A model generated the notes under the pieces. The model saw only the letters and a list, made by a program, of their open reading frames with translations. It ran no database searches and was not told the origin of the DNA. Both the position numbers and the translations under genes were made by a program. Below are positions 7,975-16,929 of a stretch of DNA of 64,000 nucleotides, piece by piece. The stretch's first letter is position 1, and each line of letters starts with the position of its first letter. This DNA comes from CAWBCR01 sp963787375 (GTDB taxonomy: Bacteria > Chloroflexota > Anaerolineae > Aggregatilineales > UBA3940), in NCBI GenBank assembly GCA_963787375.1, contig CAWBCR010000031.1, forward strand, positions 226,679 through 290,678, given 5' to 3'.

Positions 7975-9198
7975 CTACACTGGGTAAACCTTCAGCGGCT
8001 TATCCTTGCCCTTGGCCGTGATAAATCGCGGCTCGCCGGAGGCGCTGACACCCGCCACCTGCTGCACGACGGTTTCCGAGGCCAGCACCTCGCCGGGCTG
8101 CGCGGCGCTGACCAGCCGGCTGGTCGTGTTGACTGTGTCGCCGATGATGTTGTACAGCCGCGTGTGGGTCGAGCCCATCAGCCCCTCGACCACCTCGCCG
8201 CTGTGCAGCCCGACGCCGACCGCCAGACCGTAGACGCTCAGCGCGGCGTTGGCCTGCGTGACCAGATCGCGCGCGCCCTTGAGCGCCGTGGCCGGGTCGT
8301 CGAACCAGGTCATCACCTCGTCGCCGATGAAGTGCGGCTTGTGTCCCCCGCATTCCCGCAGCACCTGCTCGGAGATCTCGTAGAACTGGTTGAGCATCCC
8401 GACCACCGTCTCCGGGTCCTTGTGCTGGCTCCAGTTGGTAAAGCCGCGAATGTCCATGAAAAGGATCGTGCGCTCGACGCGCCGCTGGCCCAGCGCCGAC
8501 ACGTCCTGCAGCGACTGCGCCAGCAGGTTGGGGTCAATCGACCACTCCGAGTACTGCCTGAGCTGCTGCGCGACCTCCTGCAAGAAGCGCATATAGCGGT
8601 TGACCTGCGCCTCGCTGAGCCCCAGCAGCAGCCCGAACATGACCGAGGCCAGCAGGATGAAGGTATGCCCGCCGCTCGACGCCCAGTAGGTGCGCAGCGT
8701 GTCCCAGTTCAGCGACCCGCCCAGCTCGCCCGTCGTCTCCGAGAGCACGTACAGCGCCGGGAAGAGCAGCACGCGCCACAGGCTGCTGGCCACGACGACC
8801 AGCGTCGCCAGGCGCGGCCCAAGCTCCTTGACCGCGTACAGCAGCGCCATCCCCAGCGAGAACACCCAGTACACCCAGTGATAGGGCGCGCCGGCGAAGT
8901 CGGCGGGGCCTTCGAGCAGGATGTCGAGCACGGTGTACAGCGACACACCGATCAGGTTACCGGCGGCGGCCTGCCACCACGTGTTCTCTTTGCGCGTGCC
9001 CAGGAACCAGGCCTGCACAGCGGCGGAGATCAACATCATGTAGTGGGGCAGTGCCAGAACGTAAGCAGCCACGCCCTGGGTTGCCATCGTGCGGATGGCG
9101 TCAAACACCGGGAAGATAGCCGCGTTCGTGGCAAACTCACGCAGGATGCGCCCCTGTGGGGTGCCTTCGATGCGCCGGGCGAGTGATACGGTGGTCAT
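7975..9198 (-). CDS. Membrane-bound adenylate/guanylate cyclase (class III)
   Basis: About 407 residues. The N-terminal half holds roughly six membrane helices and the C-terminal half is a class III nucleotidyl cyclase domain. Visible motifs are FMDIRGFTNW near residue 248 (first metal Asp), FIGDEVMTWF (second metal Asp; the usual GDG/GDx turn is GDE) and YNIIGDTVNTTSRL (transition-state Asn and Arg). The family makes cyclic nucleotides; specificity for ATP or GTP was not settled. The layout, six helices plus one cyclase domain that must dimerise, resembles mycobacterial Rv1625c. The promoter was not resolved. Confidence 0.88.
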   Translation of the reverse strand: MTTVSLARRIEGTPQGRILREFATNAAIFPVFDAIRTMATQGVAAYVLALPHYMMLISAAVQAWFLGTRKENTWWQAAAGNLIGVSLYTVLDILLEGPADFAGAPYHWVYWVFSLGMALLYAVKELGPRLATLVVVASSLWRVLLFPALYVLSETTGELGGSLNWDTLRTYWASSGGHTFILLASVMFGLLLGLSEAQVNRYMRFLQEVAQQLRQYSEWSIDPNLLAQSLQDVSALGQRRVERTILFMDIRGFTNWSQHKDPETVVGMLNQFYEISEQVLRECGGHKPHFIGDEVMTWFDDPATALKGARDLVTQANAALSVYGLAVGVGLHSGEVVEGLMGSTHTRLYNIIGDTVNTTSRLVSAAQPGEVLASETVVQQVAGVSASGEPRFITAKGKDKPLKVYPV

Positions 9199-9352
9199 GA
9201 TGCTCCCTTAGAATTGGATGACGTGCGCGGTAACATCATAGCATGGCTGTCGATAGGAGAGAAGAGGCCGCCGGTCCCCCCACCTCACAGGGGTGGCAGC
9301 CGCTGCACATGGGTCATACAATAGCAGCCAACACACACAGGTAAGGATCAGC

Positions 9353-10096
9353 ATGAAGCTCGACATTCCCGGCAAGCCCAGGCCCTACGTGATGGCCCAT
9401 CGCGGCAACTCTGCCGCCTGCCCTGAAAACACGTTGGCCGCCTTCCGCCGCGCGCTGGACGACGGCGCGGACCTGATCGAGACCGACCTGCATCTGACGC
9501 GCGACGGCGTGTTCGTGTGCATCCACGACGGCACCGTCGACCGCACGACCGACGGCACGGGCGCGGTGGCCGACATGACGCTCGACGAGATCAGGCGGCT
9601 CAGCGCGAGCTATGGCCGTGCCGCGTTCGCCGCCGAGCGCATCCCGACGCTGGCCGAGGCGCTGGCGATCATCCCGCCGGATGGCATCCTGGCGCTGGAG
9701 CTGAAGACCGACCGCTTCCTTGAGCCGGAGGTAGGCCACCGGCTTGCCGATGAGCTGGCCGCCGCCGGGATGGCCGCGCGGGTGGTGCTGCTGTCGTTCA
9801 ACACGGCGCGCGTGCAGGCGACCGCCGCCGCCGCGCAGGCCGCGGGCCACAACCTCCCGACCGGGTTTATCACCATGAGCCGCCTGATTCCCCGGCGCGG
9901 TGTCGACCTGCTGGGGCCGTTCTGGCCGATCCTGTTCGCCAACCCGTTTTACGTCGCGGCGGCGCACCGGCGCGGGCAGGCCGTGTGTCCGCTCGATCCC
10001 ACGCCCAACTCGCGGCTGTGGTATTACCGCGCGCTCGGCTGCGACGCCGTGCTGACCAACGATCCCGCGGCGACGGTCCACGCGTTGCACCCATGA
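9353..10096 (+). CDS. Glycerophosphodiester phosphodiesterase (GDPD family)
   Basis: About 247 residues. It hydrolyses glycerophosphodiesters to glycerol 3-phosphate and an alcohol. The GDPD signature is complete: AHRGNSAACPENTLAAF at the N-terminus (catalytic His-Arg and Glu), LIETDLHLTRDG (metal Glu and Asp) and FVCIHDGTVDRTTDG (second catalytic His). ALELK further on gives the third metal Glu. No signal peptide, so it should be cytoplasmic. ATG 9353 is preceded by AAGGATCAGC; the frame also extends 20 codons upstream. TACAAT near 9315 may be its -10. Confidence 0.92.
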   Translation: MKLDIPGKPRPYVMAHRGNSAACPENTLAAFRRALDDGADLIETDLHLTRDGVFVCIHDGTVDRTTDGTGAVADMTLDEIRRLSASYGRAAFAAERIPTLAEALAIIPPDGILALELKTDRFLEPEVGHRLADELAAAGMAARVVLLSFNTARVQATAAAAQAAGHNLPTGFITMSRLIPRRGVDLLGPFWPILFANPFYVAAAHRRGQAVCPLDPTPNSRLWYYRALGCDAVLTNDPAATVHALHP

Positions 10097-10184
10097 CGAA
10101 GGTACGATATCGCTTTGGCCAGAAATAGGTTAGGATAGGGGGTGCTTACGTTCGTATTGCACTCAAAACCGAGGAGGGAATGAA

Positions 10185-11144
10185 ATGGGGAGTTTTGCTA
10201 GAAGGGCACGCCCGGCGGCTGTGATCGTGATCGCCGCGCTTGCAATACTGCTGGTGGCCTGCGGGCCACAGGCCACGCCGACACCGGAAACCGTCATTAT
10301 GGTGGTTTCGCCCACACCTGGCCCGGTGGAGCCGACGGCTGTGCCGCCGACCGCCGAGCCGCCGACTGTTGAGCCGCCCACGGCCGAGCCGCCAACCGCC
10401 GCGCCGGCTCCCGAAGCAACGGCTGCCCCGGCGGCAGGTGGTGGTCTGGGAATGGCCGGTAACCCGATCACCAACAACGCGCTGTGGACGCCGGTCGTCC
10501 AGCAGTTTAACGGGATCGACATGGTGCTCGTCCCGACCGGCTGCTACATGATGGGCTACCAGCAGGGCACCGGGGCCGAGATCCCCGCGCACGAGCAGTG
10601 CTTTGACCAGCCCTTCTGGATCGCCAAGACCGAGACGACCAACGCCCAGTACGGCTCGAATGGCGCTTACGCCGGGCTCGACTTCCCGCGTAACAACGTC
10701 ACCTGGAAGGATGCCACGACCTTCTGCACGGGCATTGGCATGCGGCTCCCGACCGAGAGGGAGTGGGAATATGCCGCTCGCGGCCCGAACAACAACGTCT
10801 ATCCGTGGGGTAACGACTGGCTGGTCGGCTTCTCGGTGAACGCGAACAACGCACCGGGCGCTAACACGGTCGCCTCGATTGACGGCGGCAAGTCGTGGGT
10901 CGGCGCGTACGATATGGCTGGCAACCTGCGTGAGTGGACCAGCTCCATCGTGAAGGCGTATCCTTACGACGCCCGCGATGGCCGTGAAGACCCTGTCGGG
11001 CAGACCGGAACGCAGCGCGTCGTGCGCGGCGGATCGTACCTGACGGGCAGCCAGCTCATGCGCTCGTCATACCGTGAATGGTACGATCAGGGCTATACGG
11101 CAGCCGACATCGGCTTCCGCTGCGCCATGGACTACCAGCCTTAA
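10185..11144 (+). CDS. Lipoprotein with formylglycine-generating-enzyme-like (SUMF1) domain
   Basis: About 319 residues. Signal peptide with lipobox ILLVAC, then a tether built from repeated P-T-A/V-E-P-P units, then an FGE-sulfatase (SUMF1) domain. Hallmarks are MVLVPTGCYMMGY, ETTNAQY, RLPTEREWEYAARG, VYPWGN, GNLREWTSS, RVVRGGSY and IGFRCA. SUMF1-like domains occur in true formylglycine-generating enzymes and in many non-catalytic relatives; the two active-site cysteines of the aerobic enzyme are not evident near the C-terminus, so a binding role is likely. GGAGGGAATGAA precedes ATG 10185. Confidence 0.88.
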   Translation: MGSFARRARPAAVIVIAALAILLVACGPQATPTPETVIMVVSPTPGPVEPTAVPPTAEPPTVEPPTAEPPTAAPAPEATAAPAAGGGLGMAGNPITNNALWTPVVQQFNGIDMVLVPTGCYMMGYQQGTGAEIPAHEQCFDQPFWIAKTETTNAQYGSNGAYAGLDFPRNNVTWKDATTFCTGIGMRLPTEREWEYAARGPNNNVYPWGNDWLVGFSVNANNAPGANTVASIDGGKSWVGAYDMAGNLREWTSSIVKAYPYDARDGREDPVGQTGTQRVVRGGSYLTGSQLMRSSYREWYDQGYTAADIGFRCAMDYQP

Positions 11145-11160
11145 TCATCACACAGATCGA

Positions 11161-11199
11161 AAAACCGGGGGTGGCTGAGCCACCCCCGGTTTTATTTTC
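11161..11199. terminator. Strong bidirectional terminator
   Basis: Perfect 15-base arms AAAACCGGGGGTGGC (11161-11175) and GCCACCCCCGGTTTT (11179-11193) around a TGA loop. A- and T-rich flanks on both sides serve both convergent genes. Confidence 0.88.
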
Positions 11200-11219
11200 C
11201 CCGTACCTGAGCCTGAGTG

Positions 11220-12375
11220 TCAGCCGTTCGGCCAGCCCAGCACCAGCGCCGCGCACAGCGTCGCGCTGGTCGCCAGCGAGCTGACGGTGATGTACTCGTG
11301 CTCGGTGTGCGCGCCGTCGCCCAGTGGCCCCAGTCCGTCCAGCGTCGGGGTGCCGACCGCCGCCGTGTAATTGCCGTCAGACGCGCCGCCTGTGCCCGAT
11401 TCGCGCAGATTGAGGCCGCAGCCGGCGGCGATAACCTTTGCCTGCTCGAAGGTCTGGCGCATCAGGTCGTCGCGCTCCATCGGCGGGCGGTCAAAGCCGC
11501 CCTCGACCTCGATGCGCGCACCGTGCACCACCGGCTGGAGGCCCAGCACCGCTTCCGTCAGGCGATCCATCTCGGCCTGCGTCATCGCCCGCGCGTCGAC
11601 CTGAAGCTCGCAGGAGTCGGGCACGACGTTGCTCTTGGTCCCGCCGCTGATCACCCCCACGTTGACCGTCGTGCCGACTTCGTAATTGGTCATGCGCTGG
11701 AGGGTCAGCACGTGGTAGGCCATCTCCTCGATGGCGTTGATGCCCGAACTCGTGCGCGCCGCCGGCATGCGCCGACGTGCCGAAGGTCCGCACCACAAAG
11801 TGCGCGACACTCTTGCGCCACGTCTTGAGCGAGCCATCCGGCAGCGCGGCCTCCATGATCATCGCCAGCGCGGCGTTCTCGGCGCGCTCCTGGATCAGCC
11901 CGCGCGAGTAGAAGCTGCCGGTCTCCTCATCGCTGGTCATCAGCGCGATGACCGGCCTGTCAGGGAAATCTCCCATCGCCTGCAGCCCGCGCAGCGCCTC
12001 GACGACGGCGACGATGCTGGCCTTCATGTCGTAGGTGCCGGGGCCAAACAGACGTCCATCGCCGTTCAGCCGGATCGGGTTTTCCCTGACGGCCCCATGT
12101 GGGTGAACGGTGTCCATGTGGCACACAAACAACAGCGGCTGGCCGGGCGCGTTGGCGTTCCAGCGGGCCTCGACGATGTCACCCACTTCGGCGCGCGGGT
12201 GGACGACGATCTCCGCGCCGAGCAACTCAAGCTCCCGCGTGACGCGCGCGCCCATCCGGTCCACGGCGATCTTATCATCTGTTGGCGATTCGATGGCGGC
12301 CAGCTCGCGGGTCAGCGCGACCATGTCGTCGATCTTGCCAGCGTAGAACGCTTGCAGGTCCGTCTCACTCATCAT
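11220..12375 (-). CDS. M20 family metallopeptidase, one frameshift
   Basis: Zinc-dependent exopeptidase or deacylase of the carboxypeptidase G2/ArgE/DapE group. Motifs in order: FVCHMDTVHP (first His and Asp), GPGTYDMKAS (bridging Asp), TSDEETGS (catalytic and metal Glu), the dimerisation-domain GTSAHAG and the terminal His region GDGAHTEHEYI. The frame changes near 11760: HAGG continues in the next frame as ARTSSGINAIEEMA, and one G too many in GGCGGCG would explain it. ATG 12375 is chosen because GGAGAGC precedes it. Likely cytoplasmic; substrate not inferred. Confidence 0.87.
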
Positions 12376-12406
12376 GCTCTCCACTCATTACCGGCGCTGC
12401 GGATGC

Positions 12407-13852
12407 CTAGTTGAACGGGCACAGGTCAGCGGGCGTATAGACCGGGTTGGCCGTGCCAAAGCTGTTCAGCACTTCGTAGGATCCCGGCGCGGCGCGTGCG
12501 TAGCCGATGACCACCTGGCAGGCCGTGCCGACGCTGCGGTTGATGGCAAAGTCGTTCCAGAACAGGCGCGCCATCTCAGCGAAGGCGCTGCCGGGCAGCA
12601 GGCCGGGCTGCGGCTGGCCCTCGACGGGGGGCGGCGCGTAGGTGCCGACCACCAGGTCGCGGGCGTTTTGCGCCGCGTCGACATTGCCCATCGCGGCGTA
12701 GGCCAGCATGATACGATAGGTGGCGTACGCCTTGAGGTACTGCGCCTCGTCAGGATATCGCCAGCTCAACAGCGAGTCGTTGTTGACGGCCTGCTGGTAA
12801 AAGTTGACCGCGCCCTGATAATCAGCAGCCTTCAGCGCCGCGTCGCCGTCCTGAATGACGTGAATGCGGTACTGCGCGGGCGCTGCCACGACGCTGGCCA
12901 CGACGTACTGTGTGCCATCCCAGTGCAGCGTAGTGGTGCGCACCCGCAGCGGGCCCGCCTCCGGCACGGCAGCCGTTCCACTGGTGACGACCACCTCGTC
13001 GAGCTTGTCGCCGTCCACGTCCTGCACGTCGACCTGGGCCGATATCTCGTGCAGATCGCCGGCAAACAGGTTCTCGAAGTTACCCAGCGTCAGGTTCCAC
13101 TCCAGCAGCTTGACGTTGGTGGTGCAGATGGTGCCAGTGCAGGTCTGCACGGCGTACACCAGATCGTTCAGGTAGTCGCCGTTGATGTCTTGCGCGGCGC
13201 GCAGGATCGGGAAGCCGCGATCGGGCGCATAGCCGGCCTGGTACAGCAGCCGGTACGCGCCCTGATCGCAGCCGAAAATGTACAGGTCGCCGGGATAGGG
13301 GAACTCGGCGTGCTGCGGATCGAGCGCCACGACCAGCACTTCGGGCACGCTGTCGCCGGTGAAATCTCGGTCGACGAGCACCACGCCCCCGTAATCGACG
13401 ATGGCTCCCCAGCCGCGCAGCCGGGCTTCCAGAATGGTCGTCGCACCGCCCCCCGAAAGGTACTGCGCGATGGTCTCCGGGTAGCGGCTGAAGGGCGGCG
13501 GCTGGACGGGCAGCGTCGGGTTGCCCGCCGCCGGGCACTGCGCCGGCGCGACGAAGACCCCCGGAATGGTGGGGGTCGGGACGTGCGCGGTAGCGGTGGC
13601 GGCGATTGCGGTCGCAGCGGCAGCGGTAGCCGTCGCCACCGACCCGATCAGCGTGCCGGACTGCACCGATGCGCTGTCGAGGATCAGGGTAGGCGTCAAC
13701 AGCGAGACGGAGATGCGACCGCCGGGGGTGACTGTAGCCAGGTTGGCTTCAGGAGTCGACGCACCGGTGTCCGTTCCGACGATACACGCCAGCGCGGCGC
13801 AGGCCAGCGCCAGCAGCGCCCGGATCGGTTGGCGGCGAGGGGATGTGTTCAT
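12407..13852 (-). CDS. Large lipoprotein with FG-GAP/VCBS-like segment
   Basis: About 481 residues. The N-terminus (RALLALACAALAC) is a lipobox signal, followed by a low-complexity Ala/Thr stretch (ATATAAAATAIAATATA). The middle has Asp-rich turns of the FG-GAP/VCBS kind (DRDFTGDSVPEVLVVALDP, DINGDYLNDLVYAVQ, DVQDVDGDKLDEVVV) that normally make calcium-binding beta-propeller loops. The C-terminal third is helical with a TPR-like AADYQGAVNFYQQAVNN. Probably an envelope scaffold. It lies 31 bases downstream of the M20 gene start on the opposite face and is transcribed leftwards into it. Confidence 0.78.
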   Translation of the reverse strand: MNTSPRRQPIRALLALACAALACIVGTDTGASTPEANLATVTPGGRISVSLLTPTLILDSASVQSGTLIGSVATATAAAATAIAATATAHVPTPTIPGVFVAPAQCPAAGNPTLPVQPPPFSRYPETIAQYLSGGGATTILEARLRGWGAIVDYGGVVLVDRDFTGDSVPEVLVVALDPQHAEFPYPGDLYIFGCDQGAYRLLYQAGYAPDRGFPILRAAQDINGDYLNDLVYAVQTCTGTICTTNVKLLEWNLTLGNFENLFAGDLHEISAQVDVQDVDGDKLDEVVVTSGTAAVPEAGPLRVRTTTLHWDGTQYVVASVVAAPAQYRIHVIQDGDAALKAADYQGAVNFYQQAVNNDSLLSWRYPDEAQYLKAYATYRIMLAYAAMGNVDAAQNARDLVVGTYAPPPVEGQPQPGLLPGSAFAEMARLFWNDFAINRSVGTACQVVIGYARAAPGSYEVLNSFGTANPVYTPADLCPFN

Positions 13853-13904
13853 GGCCGCCAGTATAGCAAATCAGAGAAGGGATTGCATATCGTGGCCGGA
13901 ACCT

Positions 13905-13972
13905 CGCCCCCCTTCCCCCTCTCCATAGCATAAGCGCCGCAGGCGCGTTGCCTGAGAGGGGGGCGCGGAGAC
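13905..13972. repeat. Dispersed CCCCTCTCC-family repeat
   Basis: TTCCCCCTCTCC ... ATAAGCGCCGCAGGCGCGTTGCC ... GAGAGGGG. The inner module ATAAGCGCCG-GGCGCGTTGCC recurs almost unchanged near 44950. Confidence 0.5.
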
Positions 13973-14038
13973 GCTCGACAGAGCATCGACGCCGGGGTTG
14001 AGGCCCACAGGATACACTCACCACAGCCAGGGCGTTAG

Positions 14039-14953
14039 CTAACCTGAATGGTGTTGCTGTGTCATAACTTCCAGGTGCGATTGAAGGAACTGTGCGATGT
14101 CGTCCAATGAGTGAACAGCCTGTGGCAGTGTCAAAAAAAGCTGCCACACATGCCACATGCGCGGATAAATCTCCAACCGCACATCAACGCCTGCCTCTTT
14201 TGCCAGTTCCTCGATACGAACCGCATCATCGCGTAAAATCTCGTCTTCTCCGGCGTGAACGAGCAGCGGTGGCAGGTTGTGCCAATCGCCAAATACTGGC
14301 GAAATCAAGGGATCGTGTGCATCGTTGTGCGCCACATAGGATTGATTGTAGATTCTGGCTGCTCTGGGATGCAGCATCGGGTCATCGACCGTCTTAAAGA
14401 GATCGTCTCTATTGGTCAGGTCTGCCACAGGCGAGAGACACGCCGCCGCCACAGGCAGCGGCTCACCGCTGTCGCGCAGCTTCATCAATGTTGTGATCGT
14501 CAAATTGCCGCCAGCCAAATCGCCCGCCACCACAATATTCTGCGCGGAAAAGCTCTGCTTCAACAGCCAGCGATAAGCGGTCACACAGTCGTCCACCGCC
14601 GCGGGAAATGGATATTCCGGCGCGAGACGATAATCCACCATCAGCACACGGATGGACATCTTTCGCGCCAGATAGGCTACCATCTGACGGTGTAGGGATG
14701 TCAATCCATAGACGAATCCACCACCGTGCAGATAGAGCAGCACTTGATCTTCTGGGTTGTTTTTGGGGATGAGCCATTCGCACCGCACGCCGTCGGCAGA
14801 CACAGCTTCGCGCGCGATGTCAGCGGGCAGGCGCACGCGTGTTGCACTTCGTTTCTCTGCCCAGCGTGCCACCGAGAGCGGCAGGTACGCTTGCAGGAAA
14901 CGGATGATGGGCAACCTCGCGCGAATATTACGTTCAATAGAGGACTGTGTCAT
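14039..14953 (-). CDS. Hormone-sensitive-lipase-like alpha/beta hydrolase lacking the nucleophile serine
   Basis: About 304 residues of the HSL/Aes (GDSAG) esterase family. The oxyanion motif LLYLHGGGFVYG and the DYRLAPEYPFPAAVDD block are typical. The elbow that should read GDSAGGN reads GDLAGGN, a TTG codon where TCG would give Ser. The acid (AGEDEILRDD) and histidine (MWHVWQLF) regions are retained. Either a point change has killed the esterase or there is a sequence error. ATG 14953 sits at the end of a short upstream frame it overlaps. GC is lower than in flanking genes. Confidence 0.82.
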   Translation of the reverse strand: MTQSSIERNIRARLPIIRFLQAYLPLSVARWAEKRSATRVRLPADIAREAVSADGVRCEWLIPKNNPEDQVLLYLHGGGFVYGLTSLHRQMVAYLARKMSIRVLMVDYRLAPEYPFPAAVDDCVTAYRWLLKQSFSAQNIVVAGDLAGGNLTITTLMKLRDSGEPLPVAAACLSPVADLTNRDDLFKTVDDPMLHPRAARIYNQSYVAHNDAHDPLISPVFGDWHNLPPLLVHAGEDEILRDDAVRIEELAKEAGVDVRLEIYPRMWHVWQLFLTLPQAVHSLDDIAQFLQSHLEVMTQQHHSG

Positions 14954-15062
14954 TGGGCAGCCTTTCCTTTGCAGTAAATTCCTGAATGATGGCTTTGAAG
15001 CGAGAGTCGTAAGGAACTATCGTAAGGTAGCTCATCTTAGCCTGTTTGGGAAGCAGTGCTTT
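14934..15062 (-). CDS. Possible small ORF or gene tail upstream of the hydrolase
   Basis: A 42-residue frame (MKALLPKQAKMSYLTIVPYD...) ends 20 bases inside the hydrolase start, a typical overlapping arrangement. It may be a small gene or the C-terminus of a truncated one. No family recognised, and the ribosome site is weak. Confidence 0.22.
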   Translation of the reverse strand, partial: KALLPKQAKMSYLTIVPYDSRFKAIIQEFTAKERLPNDTVLY

Positions 15063-15561
15063 CATCCGGTTGTATATAGACCGGAAGTGCACGCGGATAT
15101 GGGGGCTAGATCGAATACCGGTGGGAGAGGGCTGAGTGAGGCAGAATCGCGGCTTCCTGAGCCTGTCGTGGACGAAAACACACATCCGTTCTCAAAGAGA
15201 CGAATGAGGTATTCTACACATCGGCGGATCCCGCGCTGATAAGTTGCTTAAGACTACAGCGATCTACCTCATCGAGAAGTGCCGGGAAGTCTCATCTCCG
15301 ACTATTGCCAAGAGGCCGGTTGAGGCTGTTTCCCTGAGCTGATTAGGCTACAGGCCAACAGCTATAATCAGCAGTGTCCTTTCCTACGACACTACCGGGA
15401 AGATGATAACGCCCTGCGCCACAGCGCGCCCTGTGGGATCGAGCGGCGCGATGAGATATATTCAATAAAGCGCGGCGACTAGGCCCTTAATGCCGCGCTG
15501 TAGCCGTGGGGGGCCGCTGTTGGCCCACCGATTCGCCACACCGTGAGGAGTGTACCAACCC
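15063..15561. other. Gene-free stretch before the HtrA-like gene
   Basis: Reduced GC and no convincing frame on either strand. It contains a TATAAT (about 15363-15380 region) that could start a long leader for the downstream protease. Otherwise I see only short, unrelated frames; it may hold decayed genes. Confidence 0.4.
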
Positions 15562-16863
15562 ATGTACCATTCGCAGAGACGCACGATCGGCTTTGCGCTT
15601 GCCGCCCTGTTCCTTGCCGCCGCCAGCCTGGCCTGCGCGTCGCCCATCGGCCTGCCGTCGGTGCTGTCGCCGCAGCAGTCTGTCCAGGTGTCGCCGCAGG
15701 ATGCGACTGTCGTGGCGGCCACCCCACCGCCCGGCGGCCAGACGGTCGGCACGCTGGCCCCCACCCCCAGCACGATCATCACCACCGACCTTGAGACGCA
15801 GTTGGCCGACCTGTACGACGCGGCCAACCCCGGCGTGGTGAACATCCAGGTGCGCAAGCCAATCGACCTGACCGGCGGCACGCTGCCACAGGGGATGCCC
15901 ACGCTGCCGCCCGACCAGCAGATCCCCGACATCCCACAGCACCAGTACCAGTACGCCGAAGGGTCGGGCTTCGTGTTTGACACGTCGGGGCACATCGTCA
16001 CCAATTACCACGTCATCAGCCAGTCCGACCGCATCACGGTCATCTTCAACGACGGCACGAACCTGCCGGCGCAGCTGATCGGCGCGGACCCGGACAGCGA
16101 CCTGGCCGTGGTGCAGGTCGACCGGCCCGCGTCCGACCTGCACCCGCTGCCGGTCGGCACGTCGAGCGTGCTGCGCGTCGGGCAGACGGTGGCCGCCATC
16201 GGCAACCCGTTCGGCCTGACCGGCACGATGACCACCGGCATCGTCAGCGCGCTGGGCCGCTCGCTGCCCTCGCAGTCACAGACGATTGACGGGGGGCGGT
16301 TCAGCATCCCCGACATCATCCAGACCGACGCGGCGATCAACCCCGGCAACTCCGGCGGGCCGCTGCTCAACCTGTCGGGCGAGGTCATCGGCGTGAACAC
16401 CGCCATCGACACCAACACCGGGGCCTTCAGCGGCGTCGGGTTCGCCATCCCGTCGGACATGGTGAAGGAAGTCGTGCCGGTGCTGATCAGCGACGGCACC
16501 TACGCGCACCCGTGGCTGGGCATCTCCGGGCGGGGGCTGTTCCCCGACCTGCGCACGGCGATGAACCTACCCGCCGACCTGCAGGGCGTGCAGGTGGTGA
16601 CGGTGGTCAGCGATGGGCCGGCGGGAAAGGCCGGGCTGCGCGCCAGCACCGGCCAAACGGTCATCGACGGCGCGCAGATTGAGACCGGCGGCGACATCAT
16701 CACCGCCATCAACGGCATGCCGGTGAAGACCATCGACGACCTGATCGCCTACCTGGCCGACAACACCCACGTGGGCGATGTCGTCACGCTGGACGTGACG
16801 CGCGGCGGCCAGTCGATGCAGATCGACGTGACGCTCGAAGCGCGGCCCGCTCCGGCCCCGTAG
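15562..16863 (+). CDS. HtrA/DegP-like serine protease with PDZ domain, lipoprotein-type signal
   Basis: About 433 residues. Signal with lipobox-like LAAASLAC, so it is probably tethered outside the membrane. Trypsin-like (S1C) domain: His in IVTNYHVI (about 148), Asp in DSDLAVVQ (about 178), Ser in INPGNSGGPLL (about 263). A C-terminal PDZ domain includes GLRASTGQTVIDG and GGDIITAINGMPV. The family degrades or refolds damaged envelope proteins. ATG 15562 is preferred over the in-frame GTG at 15550 because GAGGAG lies upstream at workable spacing. A hairpin follows the stop. Confidence 0.92.
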   Translation: MYHSQRRTIGFALAALFLAAASLACASPIGLPSVLSPQQSVQVSPQDATVVAATPPPGGQTVGTLAPTPSTIITTDLETQLADLYDAANPGVVNIQVRKPIDLTGGTLPQGMPTLPPDQQIPDIPQHQYQYAEGSGFVFDTSGHIVTNYHVISQSDRITVIFNDGTNLPAQLIGADPDSDLAVVQVDRPASDLHPLPVGTSSVLRVGQTVAAIGNPFGLTGTMTTGIVSALGRSLPSQSQTIDGGRFSIPDIIQTDAAINPGNSGGPLLNLSGEVIGVNTAIDTNTGAFSGVGFAIPSDMVKEVVPVLISDGTYAHPWLGISGRGLFPDLRTAMNLPADLQGVQVVTVVSDGPAGKAGLRASTGQTVIDGAQIETGGDIITAINGMPVKTIDDLIAYLADNTHVGDVVTLDVTRGGQSMQIDVTLEARPAPAP

Positions 16864-16880
16864 GAACTCGCTACAGAATC

Positions 16881-16924
16881 AAAAGGGGCGGCGGCCACCA
16901 GTTGATGACCGCCGCCCCCTTTTG
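16881..16924. terminator. Bidirectional terminator
   Basis: AAAAGGGGCGGCGG pairs with CCGCCGCCCCCTTTT (one bulged C), giving a stem flanked by A and T runs between convergent genes. Confidence 0.8.
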
Positions 16925-16929
16925 CAGGG

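Noticed and set aside
8106..9186. Long plus-strand frame antisense to the cyclase
   Set aside because: Shadow of the class III cyclase gene on the other strand; no conserved motif.
12374..13933. 519-codon plus-strand frame antisense to the lipoprotein
   Set aside because: Arises from high-GC codon bias of the minus-strand lipoprotein gene; Arg/Val/His-rich without domains.
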